A DNA stretch of 17,015 nucleotides from CAYJPA01 sp964371945. Its GTDB lineage: Bacteria; Chloroflexota; Chloroflexia; Thermomicrobiales; UBA6265. How positions within the stretch are numbered: position 1 is the stretch's first letter; the number at the start of each line of letters is the position of its first letter. The translations under genes and the position numbers were made by a program. The notes under the pieces were generated by a model. The model ran no database searches and was not told the DNA's origin. It saw nothing but the letters and a program-made list of their open reading frames with translations. Location of the stretch: positions 1 through 17,015 of the forward strand of contig CAYJPA010000106.1 in assembly GCA_964371945.1 (NCBI GenBank), in the 5' to 3' direction. Shown here piece by piece: positions 1 to 7,900 of the stretch.

Positions 1-36
1 GCCGCTAGATTCAAATACCTCGCGATGTGCCATGCG

Positions 37-70
37 AAAAAATGAATCGCACCCAAGACCCGCGGGTGCG
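37..70 (-). terminator. Probable intrinsic terminator of the PP-loop gene
   Basis: On the minus strand a perfect 7-bp stem (CGCACCC with GGGTGCG, plus-strand 64-70 and 48-54, loop of 9 nt) begins about 40 nt after the stop codon of the PP-loop gene. After a 5-nt ATTCA spacer it is followed by six T (plus-strand A at 37-42). The stem is short, and the T-run does not touch it directly. The position immediately after a minus-strand gene supports a terminator. Confidence 0.55.
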
Positions 71-109
71 GCTTCTGCCCGATCGCGGGACGATTTGGCC
101 GGCATCAGG

Positions 110-1597
110 TCAATCGTTCTCGCCGCGAATATGGGCGACCGATGACGTGCGCGGGGTGAATGCGCCGTCGAGCTCGTAGGTGACGGCACCCTTTCCGGTG
201 GTGGGTGGGGCCGGTAGCTCGTCGGTTAGTTTGAAGTGCTTGGCGATCAACGGTGTGAGCCGGGACTCGAGCTCGGGGCCAAGCATTCGAATCAAGGGGC
301 GGGAGACGGTTTCGAATTCTGGCGCCGGGCGATTCCCGAAAAGCGCCCGCAATAGCGCGACGTTGCTAAGCGCGAGATCGCCCATGATCGGGGGCAGATT
401 TGCCGGGTCGATTCTCGCGATCATACTGCAGACCAGATCGTAGCCGCGTTCGGTCGAAATAAATGGTTGCCACGGGGCATTACCGGCGGAAGAGAGCTCG
501 ACTCCGCTTTCGGCGAATTCGACCAATGTGCGGGCGAACCAGGATCGCCTGAAGAAATGGTCGTAGTCGAATGTTCCAAGTGGCGAGCCGCACGAGAGGC
601 TCCAAAGCGCAATCCCCCAGCACTTTTCGCAGCGATAGCACCAACGCTGGTTGACGTCCCCCTGGGTGCAGGAGACGATGCCATCGACCGCGTGCGGGTA
701 GCGCTTGGCGAGGAGCTGAAAGACGAGATGGGAAGCAAGCGGGAAGGTGATGTTGGTCACCGTGAGCGGGAATTTGAGCGCCCGATGGTAGTGGCGGCTC
801 AGGTTGGATAGCTCTTCGGGCCTTGATCGCGAGTAGCGGTGCTTGATGGCTCCGTCTTGCCCGCGATGGGTGGAGTAGTTGGTCCAGGGCATGGAGAAGG
901 TGCAGATCGAGGCGTTCCATGCGAGGAGCGCGGGTAATGCGCCGAGGGTGTAGAGCTCGAGGTTCGGTCTGAGGTGGTATCCCTCAGGGTTGAATTGCGC
1001 CTGGAAATCGGTCCAAACGCGTTGGGGTGCGGCGCCCAGGCGTTGTGCGGTGGGTTGAAGCATGAGCGTCTGTTGACGTTGCTCCAGGCGTTCGGTCAGT
1101 TCTGGATCGGGGCGAAGCGGTCCGACGTACTGGACGAGGAGAACCTGTTCAGCGCCTTCGAGCTCTCCCAGGAGGCAGGCGGCGAGGGTACTGTCTTTGC
1201 CGCCGCCGAAGAAGATAACGGCCGAGCGGGTGAATGGTTTCAGCTTCTGGCCGTTCATCCACGGATCATAGGAGTCGATGCCGGCGACCGGTGAGATTTC
1301 GACGTGTGCGGCGTCGTGGAATGCGCGCCAGTAATCGATTGTGGGGCGCGGCACGGGCGTGGTGAAGACGATCTCGACCGGTCCGGGATGCGCGGCAAAA
1401 ACTCGAAGCTGCAAGCCGAGGAAGATCTCATGCCAGAGCTCCTGGGAGTAGCAGGCGGTTTCGATGCCCTCATAGCGAAAGAAGAACTGGTTGATCCGCT
1501 GAAACTGGTTGAGCGTCGATTGGGTCCAGCGGAAGACGACGGTTTCGCCATCGCACACCGGAGGCTCGACGTGGACTCGCAATAGGTTGCGCTCCAC
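110..1597 (-). CDS. PP-loop ATPase-like protein, distantly MurL-like (UDP-MurNAc-L-Ala-L-Glu epimerase family)
   Basis: The protein is 495 residues with a GTG start at 1597 and purine-rich RBS candidates (AGGAAAGG about 11 nt and AAGG about 5 nt upstream). What is seen: an FFGGGKDST loop at residues 129-137, the signature of the PP-loop/adenine-nucleotide alpha-hydrolase fold that binds ATP and releases pyrophosphate. A cysteine cluster follows at C310, C320, C323 and C326 (SC...WCYRCEKCWG). The layout (PP-loop, then a WTNYSTH segment near 238-244, then the Cys cluster) recalls MurL, the ATP-dependent epimerase that converts the L-Glu of UDP-MurNAc-L-Ala-L-Glu to D-Glu in Xanthomonas. That resemblance is from memory and motif order only. 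The family also includes tRNA-thiolation and QueC-type enzymes, so the substrate is open. No signal peptide or membrane helix is visible, so it should be cytoplasmic. It lies 86 bp downstream of the CpsB-like gene on the same strand and is probably co-transcribed. The PP-loop fold is firm; the MurL assignment is tentative. Confidence 0.8.
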   Translation of the reverse strand: MERNLLRVHVEPPVCDGETVVFRWTQSTLNQFQRINQFFFRYEGIETACYSQELWHEIFLGLQLRVFAAHPGPVEIVFTTPVPRPTIDYWRAFHDAAHVEISPVAGIDSYDPWMNGQKLKPFTRSAVIFFGGGKDSTLAACLLGELEGAEQVLLVQYVGPLRPDPELTERLEQRQQTLMLQPTAQRLGAAPQRVWTDFQAQFNPEGYHLRPNLELYTLGALPALLAWNASICTFSMPWTNYSTHRGQDGAIKHRYSRSRPEELSNLSRHYHRALKFPLTVTNITFPLASHLVFQLLAKRYPHAVDGIVSCTQGDVNQRWCYRCEKCWGIALWSLSCGSPLGTFDYDHFFRRSWFARTLVEFAESGVELSSAGNAPWQPFISTERGYDLVCSMIARIDPANLPPIMGDLALSNVALLRALFGNRPAPEFETVSRPLIRMLGPELESRLTPLIAKHFKLTDELPAPPTTGKGAVTYELDGAFTPRTSSVAHIRGEND

Positions 1598-1683
1598 GAC
1601 GGCCTTGCCCTTTCCTCGCGATGTCGACTCATGAATCAGAGCCGTGATCTTAGCAGCGGATCAGGAAACGGCAAGCAAAACGA

Positions 1684-2481
1684 TCAGTTGCGCAGCCGGG
1701 ATGTCGCGCGATGGATCGCCCTCTTCCACCGGCGGTTTGATTCTTCAGCAATCGGCCGGGCGGCCGGCGGGGGAAGCGGTCGGCTCTCAAGCAGGGCTTT
1801 CGGATTGTCGTAGGTGAGCTGGCGGACGAGCTCTGGACCGATCAGAGCTTCCGCTTGCTTCAGTCCTTCTTCGACCGCGGTGAAGCGATGGCCGGCGGAG
1901 TGGGCGTCGGTCGCGAGAATCGTGACGGCACCTTCGCGGAGGAGAAGCTCGGCAAGGCGTTGCGCTGGTTTGCCGAAGAGACCGACCAGACTACCAAGTG
2001 TCACCTGCAACAGCACGCCCCGTTCGGCGAGGGTGAGCACTTTTTCCGGTTCGACCTGAGCAGCAACATAACGCTCCGGGTGGGCGAGCAGCGGACGCAA
2101 TCCCTGCATCTGGATATCGAAGAGCGTTTGCTCGGTGTAAATCGGCCAGCCGACGAACGGGATTTCGACCAAAACCGTGGTCGAGCCCGCGATCCGGCTG
2201 CGCTCTCCGGCGGCGAGACGGGCCGGGATGTCGGGCGAGAGCATGATCTCGTAACCGAGCTCGATCGCGATCGGCATGCCCTTGGCGGCGCTGAGCACCT
2301 GCGACAACGCGGCGCGAACCTTCGACTCGAATTCAACGGTTAACGGACCATCGAGGTGTGGCGTCGCGACCAAGGTCGAGTAGTTGAGGTGGCTCGCGCG
2401 CTCGAGCATCGCGACGGAGACATCAAGGGAGCTTGCGCCGTCATCGATGGCGGGAAGTAGGTGAAGATGGAGATCGATCAT
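1684..2481 (-). CDS. PHP-domain phosphoesterase, CpsB/CapC/YwqE family (Mn-dependent tyrosine phosphatase type)
   Basis: The chosen ATG at 2481 gives 265 residues beginning MIDLHLHLLPAIDDGA, the canonical N-terminus of this family. A longer frame from 2556 would add 25 residues without family resemblance. Metal ligands of the PHP barrel are visible: H5 and H7 (HLH), D13-D14 (DDG), H42 (ATPH), E78, H134 (LAHPERY), D192 and H194 (ATDAHS). Known members dephosphorylate bacterial tyrosine kinases that control capsule or exopolysaccharide chain length, and some act on other phosphoesters. Length fits the family (about 240-270). No tyrosine kinase or glycosyltransferase gene is in view, so the partner is unknown. 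The C-terminus (last about 25 residues) is Arg/Pro-rich and looks disordered. The Shine-Dalgarno is weak. It is the first gene of a likely two-gene unit with the PP-loop protein. Confidence 0.9.
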   Translation of the reverse strand: MIDLHLHLLPAIDDGASSLDVSVAMLERASHLNYSTLVATPHLDGPLTVEFESKVRAALSQVLSAAKGMPIAIELGYEIMLSPDIPARLAAGERSRIAGSTTVLVEIPFVGWPIYTEQTLFDIQMQGLRPLLAHPERYVAAQVEPEKVLTLAERGVLLQVTLGSLVGLFGKPAQRLAELLLREGAVTILATDAHSAGHRFTAVEEGLKQAEALIGPELVRQLTYDNPKALLESRPLPPPAARPIAEESNRRWKRAIHRATSRLRN

Positions 2482-2541
2482 GGAGTGCAGTGCCCACTCG
2501 GGTAATGGGTGAGCGGCAACGCGAACTGTAACCGCCCAACG

Positions 2542-2572
2542 ATTGTAGCCGGGCATGCACGTTCACAGTCAG
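2542..2572 (-). promoter_or_regulatory. Candidate promoter of the CpsB-like gene
   Basis: Reading the minus strand, a TACAAT -10 hexamer (plus-strand 2542-2547) lies about 60 nt before the ATG at 2481. A CTGACT -35-like hexamer (plus-strand 2567-2572) precedes it by 19 nt. The -10 is a 5/6 match to TATAAT; the -35 is poor and the spacing long. The location fits, the strength is uncertain. Confidence 0.35.
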
Positions 2573-2663
2573 TTTTCGCAGTACCGTTAGTCACTAGTTG
2601 GCGCAAGACTCCAGACCTCCGCCGATATCGAATTGAAGTTGCAGGCATAGGAGCTGGAACCGT

Positions 2664-2706
2664 TGCACGAGGGAATGGAGCCTTGAGCTCCAGATTCCCT
2701 CGTGCA
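2664..2706. repeat. Strong inverted repeat (13 bp + 5 bp stem), hairpin or bidirectional terminator
   Basis: A perfect 13-bp inverted repeat (TGCACGAGGGAAT at 2664-2676 with its complement at 2694-2706) continues, after a 2-nt AG bulge, into an inner 5-bp stem (GGAGC at 2677-2681 with GCTCC at 2687-2691) and a CTTGA loop. It lies between the CpsB-like gene and the substrate-binding gene, both on the minus strand, just past the presumed 3' end of the latter. No T-tract follows on either strand. It may be a transcript-end hairpin for the binding-protein mRNA or a dispersed palindrome. Confidence 0.7.
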
Positions 2707-2723
2707 TTTCCATCCGGGTCTTA

Positions 2724-2823
2724 NNNNNNNNNNNNNNNNNNNNNNNNNNNNNNNNNNNNNNNNNNNNNNNNNNNNNNNNNNNNNNNNNNNNNNNNNNNNN
2801 NNNNNNNNNNNNNNNNNNNNNNN
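2724..2823. other. Assembly gap (100 N)
   Basis: Exactly 100 consecutive N, the customary placeholder for a scaffold gap of unknown length. It removes the 3' end of the substrate-binding protein gene. A TAA on the minus strand (2721-2723) touches the far edge of the gap, but whether it is that gene's stop codon cannot be known, because the true gap length and frame are unknown. Confidence 0.98.
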
Positions 2824-3863
2824 GTGACCTTCGCCGACGTTTGGATGGCCGCGATCGTCGTTTCGAGTGCGATGGCCATTCCCTGGTAGCTCATGATGAA
2901 GTCTTGATTCCAGGCGCCAATCTGGCCGGCTTGCACGGCCGGATGCCGGCTGAAGGTTGGGTGGGCCTTCAGCTCGTCAGGCGTGAGTGTTCCGGGGCGG
3001 GTCGAGTTGAAGAGGATATCAGCGGGGTATTTGATCGCCTCTTCCATACTCAATGATTCCCAATAAGTGCCCACGGCCGTTTCGGGCCGCACCAGGTTCA
3101 AGCCAAGTTCGCTGTAGAGGGTGAGGTCGGCCCAGTCAGGCGGATTGGCGACATAAATGGCGTCGCCGGTACCGACTGAGATGAAGAGGATCGAGAGGTC
3201 GGACTTCGACTCTGCAATCTCAGGGAAACCGCCGAGTACGCCATCGTATCGCGCCTTTGCTCCCCGCAGCTCGGGAGAGTCCAGATCTGCTCCAAGCAGG
3301 CCGGCCAACTCGGCGAATCGCGTCGTGTTCTCATCCGCCCGGCCGGTGCCGGAGACGGCGACGATCGGCGCGATCGACTGCGCCTGGGGAAGGATCTCCG
3401 TATCGATGCTCCAGTATTCGGTTGGATCGTCTATTGTCCAGGTCAGCGTTACGATCAAATCGGGCTGGCTCGCCAGGGCTTTCTCGAGCTGGAAAGGTTC
3501 AGTGACGTTGCCGGCGACATCGACGGTCGACGGGTCGACGTTTCCCCCGGCCGGTCCGAAATCCCCGGTTTCCGACGCGTTCCAGCCGAAGACGGCGACC
3601 GGGCGGATGCCGAAGTCCCAGAGCGGGGCGGCAGCGTTGACGTCGGCCAAAATCCGAACGGGACGTTCGGGCAGCGTCACGGTGATGCCTTTGTCATCGG
3701 TGAAGCTCCACGTTCCAGACGCTGGACTGGCCTCAGGCGACGATTCCAGCGCATTCGCGAGGCTTGGCAGCGCGGCCGCCGCGGCGAGCGCGCCCAACGC
3801 GGCGCCGAGCGCCCGGCGCCGGGTCTTGGTTGATTGATTCGAAACTGGTGGCTGTTGTGACAC
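2824..3863 (-). CDS. Tat-exported substrate-binding protein of an iron/siderophore-type ABC transporter (3' end missing)
   Basis: About 346 residues are visible from the GTG at 3863, and the C-terminus is cut by the assembly gap. A TTG at 3920 also opens the frame. I prefer the GTG because GAGGG (plus-strand 3872-3876) sits 8 nt upstream and because it gives a normal Tat signal: a short polar n-region, a TRRRALG twin-arginine motif, an alanine-rich hydrophobic stretch and an ALA-type cleavage region near LANALES. No lipobox cysteine is seen. The mature part has the class III (FecB/FhuD/BtuF) layout: WSFTDDKGITVTLPERPVRI near the N-terminus, AAAPLWDFGIRPVAVFGW, a central DLIVT segment, and a second lobe with GLNLVRP and DILFNSTRP. 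Such proteins capture ferric siderophores, haem or cobalamin outside the membrane. No permease or ATPase gene is visible, so ligand and partners are unknown. Only a few tens of residues should be missing. Confidence 0.85.
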
Positions 3864-3871
3864 GCTGTTGT

Positions 3872-3876
3872 CCCTC
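3872..3876 (-). promoter_or_regulatory. Ribosome-binding site deciding the GTG start of the binding protein
   Basis: GAGGG on the minus strand, 8 nt before GTG 3863. No comparable purine-rich site precedes the upstream TTG at 3920, so this site sets the preferred start. Confidence 0.6.
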
Positions 3877-3925
3877 AGGCTGGTTGCGGTGGATTTCCGG
3901 AACAATCTCCGACTAAACAAGTAGG

Positions 3926-3935
3926 ATATACTATA
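3926..3935 (-). promoter_or_regulatory. AT-rich -10-like region upstream of the binding-protein gene
   Basis: In an otherwise GC-rich spacer, the minus strand reads CTATAGTATATCC about 65-75 nt before GTG 3863. It includes a TATAGT -10-like hexamer and a small TATA-G-TATA palindrome. No good -35 lies 16-18 nt upstream, so the promoter could need an activator. I see no recognisable Fur or DtxR box. Confidence 0.3.
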
Positions 3936-4161
3936 GATTCACGGTGGCGTTGGTGTTTGAGGTGTTCAAGGTGCAGGAGTGCCCGAATTCAGTCGTGGAA
4001 GCGCCGCTGCCTGTGACCGAGGAACCATGGCCATTCCGGCGTGGAGCATGGGTGTTTGGTTGGAAGTGGACGTTTCACGGACTGGCTGGTGGTTGTTCGC
4101 GCTGAGCAGCGGGGACTGATCGTACGTATTCAGAGCCTGGCGACTCGATGCGGGCGCGATG

Positions 4162-4189
4162 AATCGCGCGGCTACAGATGGGCGCGATG
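4162..4189. repeat. Solitary copy of the 28-bp repeat
   Basis: AATCGCGCGG-CTACAGATGG-GCGCGATG. It differs from the third unit of the tandem array at 4413-4524 only at the last base. It lies about 220 bp upstream of that array. Confidence 0.85.
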
Positions 4190-4206
4190 ATGAAGAATGC
4201 GTCATT

Positions 4207-4298
4207 GATCGGACTATTGTCAGTTGCGCATCGCCCGGCAATAATGAAGTGTGCAGTTTTGATCGGACTATTGTGTGTTGTGCATCGCCCGGCAATAA
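4207..4298. repeat. Pair of 38-bp direct repeats, 54 bp apart
   Basis: Copy 1 spans 4207-4244 and copy 2 spans 4261-4298. Both begin GATCGGACTATTGT and end GCATCGCCCGGCAATAA, with three mismatches in 38 positions. The second copy runs into a hairpin arm (GCCCGGCAA) whose partner follows at 4300-4309; the first copy lacks that partner. Confidence 0.85.
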
Positions 4299-4348
4299 AT
4301 TGACCGGGCTACGCCACGCCCAGAGGGCACCCGACCCTTCCAGGGTTG
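4287..4348. repeat. Multi-hairpin element E1
   Basis: Three hairpins follow one another. The first is GCCCGGCAA (4287-4295) with TTGaCCGGGC (4300-4309), a 9-bp stem with one bulged A and a TAAA loop. The second is GCCC-AGA-GGGC (4318-4328). The third is CGACCCT-TCC-AGGGTTG (4332-4348), which includes one G-T pair. The order 'larger stem with AT-rich loop, then stem with TCC triloop followed by GAG' recurs downstream of rpsG at 14555-14601 with a different sequence. Confidence 0.6.
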
Positions 4349-4412
4349 AGAACGAAGACGTCGTACGGCGAGACGCGCTCCCTGATACACCGAATAAGCA
4401 TGCACGTTTCAT

Positions 4413-4524
4413 AACCGCGCGGCTACAGATGGGCGCGATCAACCGCGCGGCTACACATGGGAGCGATGAATCGCGCGGCTACAGATGGGCGCGATCAACC
4501 GCGCGGCTACACATGGGAGCGGTT
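4413..4524. repeat. Tandem array of four 28-bp repeats in a 56-bp higher-order pattern
   Basis: Units are 4413-4440, 4441-4468, 4469-4496 and 4497-4524, head to tail with no spacers. The shared core is CGCGCGGCTACA. Units 1 and 3 continue GATGGGCGCGATC and units 2 and 4 continue CATGGGAGCG, so the array is a duplicated 56-bp dimer. The last three bases of unit 4 diverge. It ends about 60 bp before the rpoB -35 hexamer. With no unique spacers it is not a CRISPR array. Confidence 0.95.
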
Positions 4525-4586
4525 GATTCTGGTAAGATCGAGGTCAATTAATGGTGATTCCGGATGATTTTGGGGTTCTGCCGGGG

Positions 4587-4615
4587 TTGACGATTGAATG
4601 GCCGCGGGGTATGAT
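4587..4615 (+). promoter_or_regulatory. rpoB promoter (sigma-70/sigma-A type)
   Basis: TTGACG (4587-4592), a 17-nt spacer, then TATGAT (4610-4615). Each hexamer matches 5 of 6 consensus positions at optimal spacing. An AT-richer stretch (CAATTAATGG...GATTTTGG) lies just upstream and could act as an UP element. Transcription would begin near 4622, giving a leader of about 330 nt before rpoB. Confidence 0.85.
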
Positions 4616-4955
4616 GAACGTTCGCGGTTTTTGCGCGGTAACGGCGGCCGCGATCCGCGGGTAAACACTGGACGAATTGTGCAGATCGGCACCCATTTGC
4701 GAATCAGTTCAAGGGAGGGGAGGATTCTGCCCTCCCACTTTGGCGTTTGCCACATCCCGGAGTTGCTCTGAATCTACTTGATTACCAGCAGCTGATCGTG
4801 CCGAACGACCTCCGGCATGACCGTTTGCGCTCTACCGCGCGGCAGTTGGGGAGAGCAGATGGCGCGTCACGGAACTTCATGACGGCCTTGACGGAGCGCT
4901 TCCTCGTCAAGGTCACTATCGTTTATCGCACGTATTTCGGATGGAGGAACCCTCA
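4616..4955 (+). promoter_or_regulatory. Long structured rpoB leader
   Basis: About 335 nt between promoter and start codon with no gene. It holds two clear hairpins. One is GGGAGGG (4713-4719) with CCCTCCC (4730-4736), loop of 10 nt. The other is GGCCTTGACG (4884-4893) with CGTCAAGGTC (4905-4914), 10 bp with one G-T pair, ending about 28 nt before the rpoB Shine-Dalgarno. Neither has a T-tract, so simple intrinsic attenuation is not obvious; processing, RNA stability or protein binding are alternatives. Confidence 0.5.
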
Positions 4956-7900
4956 ATGGCGTTGACTCGCAACACCGCGACGGGTGACGTTCCGGTCATT
5001 TCCGCGAATCGTCAGGTCGTTTCGAATGTCGGCATCGGCCGGCGAACGTACGCTCGGATTCCGACCGTACTCGAAATGCCCAATCTCGTTCAAGTTCAGG
5101 TTGAGTCGTTCAAATGGTTCGTGCGCGAGGGTTTGAGGGAGCTCCTCGACGAGATTTCGCCAATCACCGATCACCACAAGAAGATGGAGCTCTCCATCTT
5201 CGATCCGCGCTTCGACGAGCCTTGGCAGCGGATGCCGAAGGGCGAGGAGCAGGAGCGCGCAAAGATCGACCCGCGTGTGGCCGAGAACTACTGCCGCGAG
5301 CGCGACATCACGTACGCCTCGCCGCTCCGTGTTTCGGCGCGCCTTCTTATGAAGGAGACCGGCGAGATCAAAGAGACTGGTCCGGACGGTATCTTCCTCG
5401 GGGACTTCCCGATGATGACCACCGACGGCACCTTTGTGATCAACGGCGCCGAGCGCGTCGTGGTCTCGCAGCTCGTTCGCTCGCCGGGCGTCTATTTCGA
5501 GCGCACGCCAGATCCCGCGACCGGCAAGCTGCTCTCGACCGCGAAGCTGATCCCGAACCGCGGCGCCTGGCTGGAGTTCGAAACTTCCAACCGCGATGTG
5601 CTGTCGGTGAAAGTGGACCGCAAGCGCAAGATGCCGGTGACGATTCTGCTCCGCGCAATCGGAATCGAATCCGACGACGATCTTCGTGCCGCGTTTGCCG
5701 ATGTCGACATCAATGAGGATCGCCGTTATATCCAGACGACGATGGACAAGGAGCCGACCAAGGCCAAGGACGAGGCCCTGATCGAGCTTTATCGGCGGCT
5801 GCGACCAGGCGATCCCCCGACGCGCGACAATGCGACCTCGCTCCTGGAGAACCTCTTCTTCAACGAGCGCCGGTACGATTTGGCACGGGTTGGACGCTAC
5901 AAGCTGAATGGCCGGCTGCATGCCGGCGATCGCGGCACTGAAGCTGAGACGACCGACCGGATTCTGACTCGCGACGACCTCGCGGAGATCATCCGCGAGA
6001 TGATCCGGCTCAACAACGGGATCGGTGAAGCGGACGATATCGACCACCTCGGCAACCGGCGTATCCGCGCTGTCGGTGAGCTGATCCAGATGCACGTGCG
6101 AACCGGATTTCAGCGCCTCGAGCGCGGTATCCGCGAGCGCATGACGATTCAAGACCCGGAGACGGTTACGCCGCAGGGCTTGATCAGCACTACCCGGCCG
6201 GTGATGGCCGCGGTGCGCGAGTTCTTTGGCGGAAGCCAGTTGTCGCAGTTCATGGACCAGACCAATCCGCTGGCCGAGTTGACGCACAAGCGTCGATTGT
6301 CGGCGCTCGGACCCGGTGGCTTGAGCCGGGATCGCGCCGGATTCGACGTGCGCGACGTTCACCCCTCGCACTACGGCCGGATTTGCCCGATCGAAACGCC
6401 GGAAGGTCCGAACATTGGTTTGATCGGCTCGCTCGCGACCTACGGCAAAATCAACCAGTACGGGTTCATTGAAACCCCGTACCGGCGGATCATTTCCCGG
6501 ATCTCGCTGGACGATCCAGTGATGGACCCTGTTGGTCAGATTCTCCGCGACGATGCGGTTCACCCGGAAACGGGCAAGAAGGTCGCGTCGAGCGGCGACA
6601 TGATCACGACCACGAATCTCGCGGCGATGAAGAAAGCGGGGGTTCGCCAAATCCGGATCAAACCGCTCGCGTCGATGATCATCGACTACCTGTCGGCGGA
6701 TCGCGAAGAGTCGGTTGCGATCGCACAAGCGAATACGCGACTCGACGAATTCGACCGGATCGTTCCGGAATCGATCACGGTTCGCGTCGGCGGCGGTCAC
6801 CGCTTCCCGGTGATTCCCGCGGTCGATGTGCAATATATGGACGTGTCGCCGAAGCAAGTTGTGTCGGTCGCGACGGCGTTGATTCCATTCCTTGAGCATG
6901 ACGATGCCAACCGCGCGCTCATGGGCGCGAACATGCAGCGTCAAGCGGTGCCGTTGGTGCAGCCAAGAGCGCCGATCATCGGCACCGGAGTCGAGCATCA
7001 AGCCGCCAAAGACTCAGGGCAGGTGCTCGTAGCGCGGCATGACGGGTTCATCAGCTCGGTCAACGCCCGCCAGGTCAAGATCAAGGACGACGAGGCTAAC
7101 GAGCATGTCTACTACCTGCAGAAGTTCGTGCGCTCGAACCAGGACACCTGCATCAACCAGCGTCCGAGCGTGACGAAGGGCGAGCGGGTTTCGGTTGGCC
7201 AGATCGTCGCCGATTCGAGCTCGACCGAGGACGGCGAACTGGCCCTGGGTCAGAACGTGCTGGTCGCGTTCATGCCCTGGGAGGGCGGGAACTTCGAAGA
7301 CGCGATCCTGATCAGCGAGCGTCTGGTGCGGGATGACGTTTTCACCTCGATTCACATCGAGAAATATGAAACCGAAGCCCGGGACACGAAGCTTGGACCA
7401 GAAGAGATCACGCGCGACATCCCGAATGTCGGCGAAGAGAGTTTGGCCAACCTGGACGAGAACGGCATTATCCGGATCGGCGCCGAGGTTCGTCCGAACG
7501 ACATTCTGGTCGGGAAGGTCACGCCACGAGGCGAGACGGAATTAAGCGCCGAGGAGCGATTGCTCCGCGCGATCTTCGGAGAGAAGGCACGCGAAGTGAA
7601 GGACACCTCACTGCGGGTTCCGCACGGTGTCCACGGCAAAATTATCGACGTCAAGCAGTTCCGTCGCGACGACTCGGCCGATCACGAATTGCCGGCCGGC
7701 GTCAACGAGATGGTTCGGGTCAGCATCGCCCAGAAGCGGAAGATCTCCGAGGGCGACAAGATGGCCGGCCGCCACGGCAACAAGGGTGTGATCAGTCGCA
7801 TCCTGCCGATGGAAGACATGCCCTACCTTCCGGATGGCACATCGGTCGACATCATCCTGAATCCGATCGGTGTTCCGTCGCGGATGAACCTGGGCCAGGT

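Larger units (their letters stand above)
3936..4586. other. Noncoding repeat-bearing region upstream of the rpoB promoter
   Basis: About 650 bp between the divergent binding-protein gene and the rpoB promoter without a convincing gene. The first part (3936-4161) shows nothing I can name. From 4162 it holds one solitary and four tandem copies of a 28-bp repeat, a 38-bp direct repeat and a multi-hairpin element, all listed separately. Open frames across it are short, lack ribosome-binding sites and carry the DNA repeats into their translations. Confidence 0.7.

Noticed and set aside
3966..4442. 158-codon open frame on the minus strand containing an 18-residue repeat (LLPGDAQ-TIVRS)
   Set aside because: The repeat is the 54-bp DNA duplication read in frame. 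The frame also crosses a hairpin element and a 28-bp repeat, lacks a ribosome-binding site and has no recognisable domain.
4413..4524. Possible CRISPR array
   Set aside because: The 28-bp units are directly adjacent with no spacers, show paired subtypes, and no cas gene is present.
4611..4664. Short leader peptide starting ATGATGAAC just upstream of the rpoB leader
   Set aside because: Its ATG codons lie in or next to the -10 hexamer, upstream of the predicted transcription start, so this promoter would not transcribe them.
4747..4965. 72-codon leader ORF overlapping the rpoB start
   Set aside because: It would need a TTG start without a Shine-Dalgarno and passes through the leader hairpin; nothing indicates translation.
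4953..7001. 682-codon open frame antisense to rpoB
   Set aside because: Long antisense frames are expected in GC-rich genes. It resembles no protein I know, and the sense strand is unambiguous rpoB.
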